A DNA stretch of 14,492 nucleotides, taken from the NCBI GenBank assembly GCA_016281435.1, contig JAEEIQ010000089.1, positions 1 through 14,492 on the forward strand, in the 5' to 3' direction. Both the position numbers and the translations under genes were made by a program. Of this stretch, positions 14,003 to 14,492 are shown in pieces. This DNA is from Bacteroidales bacterium. Lineage in GTDB: Bacteria; Bacteroidota; Bacteroidia; Bacteroidales; UBA932. The first letter of the stretch is position 1. Every line of letters starts with the position of its first letter. The notes beneath the pieces were generated by a model. It searched no databases and was not told the DNA's origin. It saw nothing but the letters and a program-made list of their open reading frames with translations.

Positions 14003-14492
14003 ATGATTATCAAAGGTTTAATTTGCACGATCCTCGCGGCGTTCCTTTCAGGCGCGGCGGCTCCGGGAACTCCGCTGCCGGAAAATCCGTATACTCGGGA
14101 ACATTTCCTCGGAATGTGCAAGGCAGAGGGACTCGAGCTCCCGAAAGAGTACAGGGCTCCGTCCTCGCGTTGTGTTGAAACGGCCGTGAAGAATCTTCGC
14201 CGGACCTATGTCGTGGAAAATTACATCGGACCCGAGCCCCCGGTCCTGAACCGTACCGTGGGATCGTACACCGAGGCCTGCGTGTGGTATGAAACGGTTT
14301 TCGGCCGCGAGGTTCCCGCCGGCAATACTTACGTCCCCGCCCACATGGAGCAGGAGCCGGATAGGATAGAGATAGCGCGCCTGTGCGCCCATGCTGCATG
14401 CGTCAATCCGAAAAAGCCGACGGACGTCGGGCGACGGTACACTCCGGCCAATCTCGACGAGTCCAAGGTGCCGGCATATACCCTTCCGGACC
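14003..14492 (+). CDS. Secreted protein, partial; possible CE15-type glucuronoyl esterase with an unusual N-terminal extension
   Basis: An open frame starts at ATG 14003 and runs to the window edge without a stop (163 codons visible). Residues 1-20 look like a signal peptide (cleavage near GAAA before P21). Residues about 90-135 contain EACVWYETVFGREVPAGNTYVP and a following ARLCAHAA helix, a pattern I associate with the C-terminal part of DUF4886/SGNH-like hydrolases. The last visible residues, YTPANLDESKVPAYTLPD, resemble the N-terminal edge of CE15 glucuronoyl methylesterase domains, which commonly begin with a DESKV-x-x-YTLPDP-like pattern; those enzymes cleave lignin-xylan ester links. 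Both family suggestions come from pattern memory on short stretches and need the missing downstream sequence. The neighbouring GH3 gene would fit plant-polysaccharide use. It starts 53 bases after the transporter stop. Confidence 0.6.
   Translation, partial: MIIKGLICTILAAFLSGAAAPGTPLPENPYTREHFLGMCKAEGLELPKEYRAPSSRCVETAVKNLRRTYVVENYIGPEPPVLNRTVGSYTEACVWYETVFGREVPAGNTYVPAHMEQEPDRIEIARLCAHAACVNPKKPTDVGRRYTPANLDESKVPAYTLPD

Noticed and set aside
1..14492. CRISPR arrays, insertion sequences, integrases or phage genes
   Set aside because: No regularly spaced direct repeats, transposase or recombinase motifs, or terminal inverted repeats were seen anywhere in the window.

Overview
The window looks like a chromosomal segment of a Bacteroidota member, most likely order Bacteroidales. 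The evidence is a fimbrillin-like lipoprotein, promoters of the TTTG / TAnnTTTG type, start codons without clear Shine-Dalgarno sequences, periplasmic TPR-type sensor proteins and a secreted GH3 glycosidase. Base composition is GC-rich throughout (high fifties percent by eye), with no obvious compositional island. I cannot name a genus.

Region 1 (1-3178, + strand) is the end of the str operon: the 3' end of rpsL, then rpsG, fusA and rpsJ, followed closely by a CAT-anticodon tRNA (probably lysidine-type tRNA-Ile2) and a strong intrinsic terminator. Two things stand out. rpsL has an in-frame TAG exactly where the family has a conserved Gln codon, with perfectly S12-like sequence continuing after it. 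The ribosomal cluster also stops after rpsJ instead of running on into rplC.

Region 2 (3176-9686, + strand) is the most interesting part: a six-gene, translationally coupled operon with one recognisable Bacteroidota promoter in front and one intrinsic terminator behind. It encodes a fimbrillin-like lipoprotein, a membrane histidine kinase with a periplasmic TPR sensor, a kinase-less paralog of that sensor, a receiver-only response regulator, a second kinase-less TPR membrane protein that stops where a HisKA domain would begin, and a small two-helix membrane protein. Every junction after the kinase is a stop/start overlap. A perfect 9+2+9 palindrome covers the lipoprotein stop codon and the kinase start codon, and a 9-bp inverted repeat overlaps the promoter. 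I propose a multi-receptor phosphorelay with one catalytic kinase and two receptor-only partners, linked to a surface lipoprotein. That proposal is inference from gene content and order.

Region 3 (9591-12956, - strand) is a two-gene unit: a CNNM/CorC-type membrane protein with two CBS domains, then a secreted GH3 beta-glycosidase. It converges on region 2, and the region 2 terminator lies inside the GH3 coding sequence.

Region 4 (12957-14492, + strand) holds a compact divergent promoter region, a ten-helix EamA/DMT transporter, a short hairpin, and the start of a secreted protein cut off by the window edge. That protein ends in a motif resembling the start of CE15 glucuronoyl-esterase domains, preceded by a segment resembling the tail of DUF4886/SGNH-type proteins.

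No CRISPR array, insertion sequence, integrase or phage gene was seen. No gene-free stretch exceeds about 200 bases; the longest gap, between rpsJ and the lipoprotein gene, holds the tRNA, terminator and promoter.
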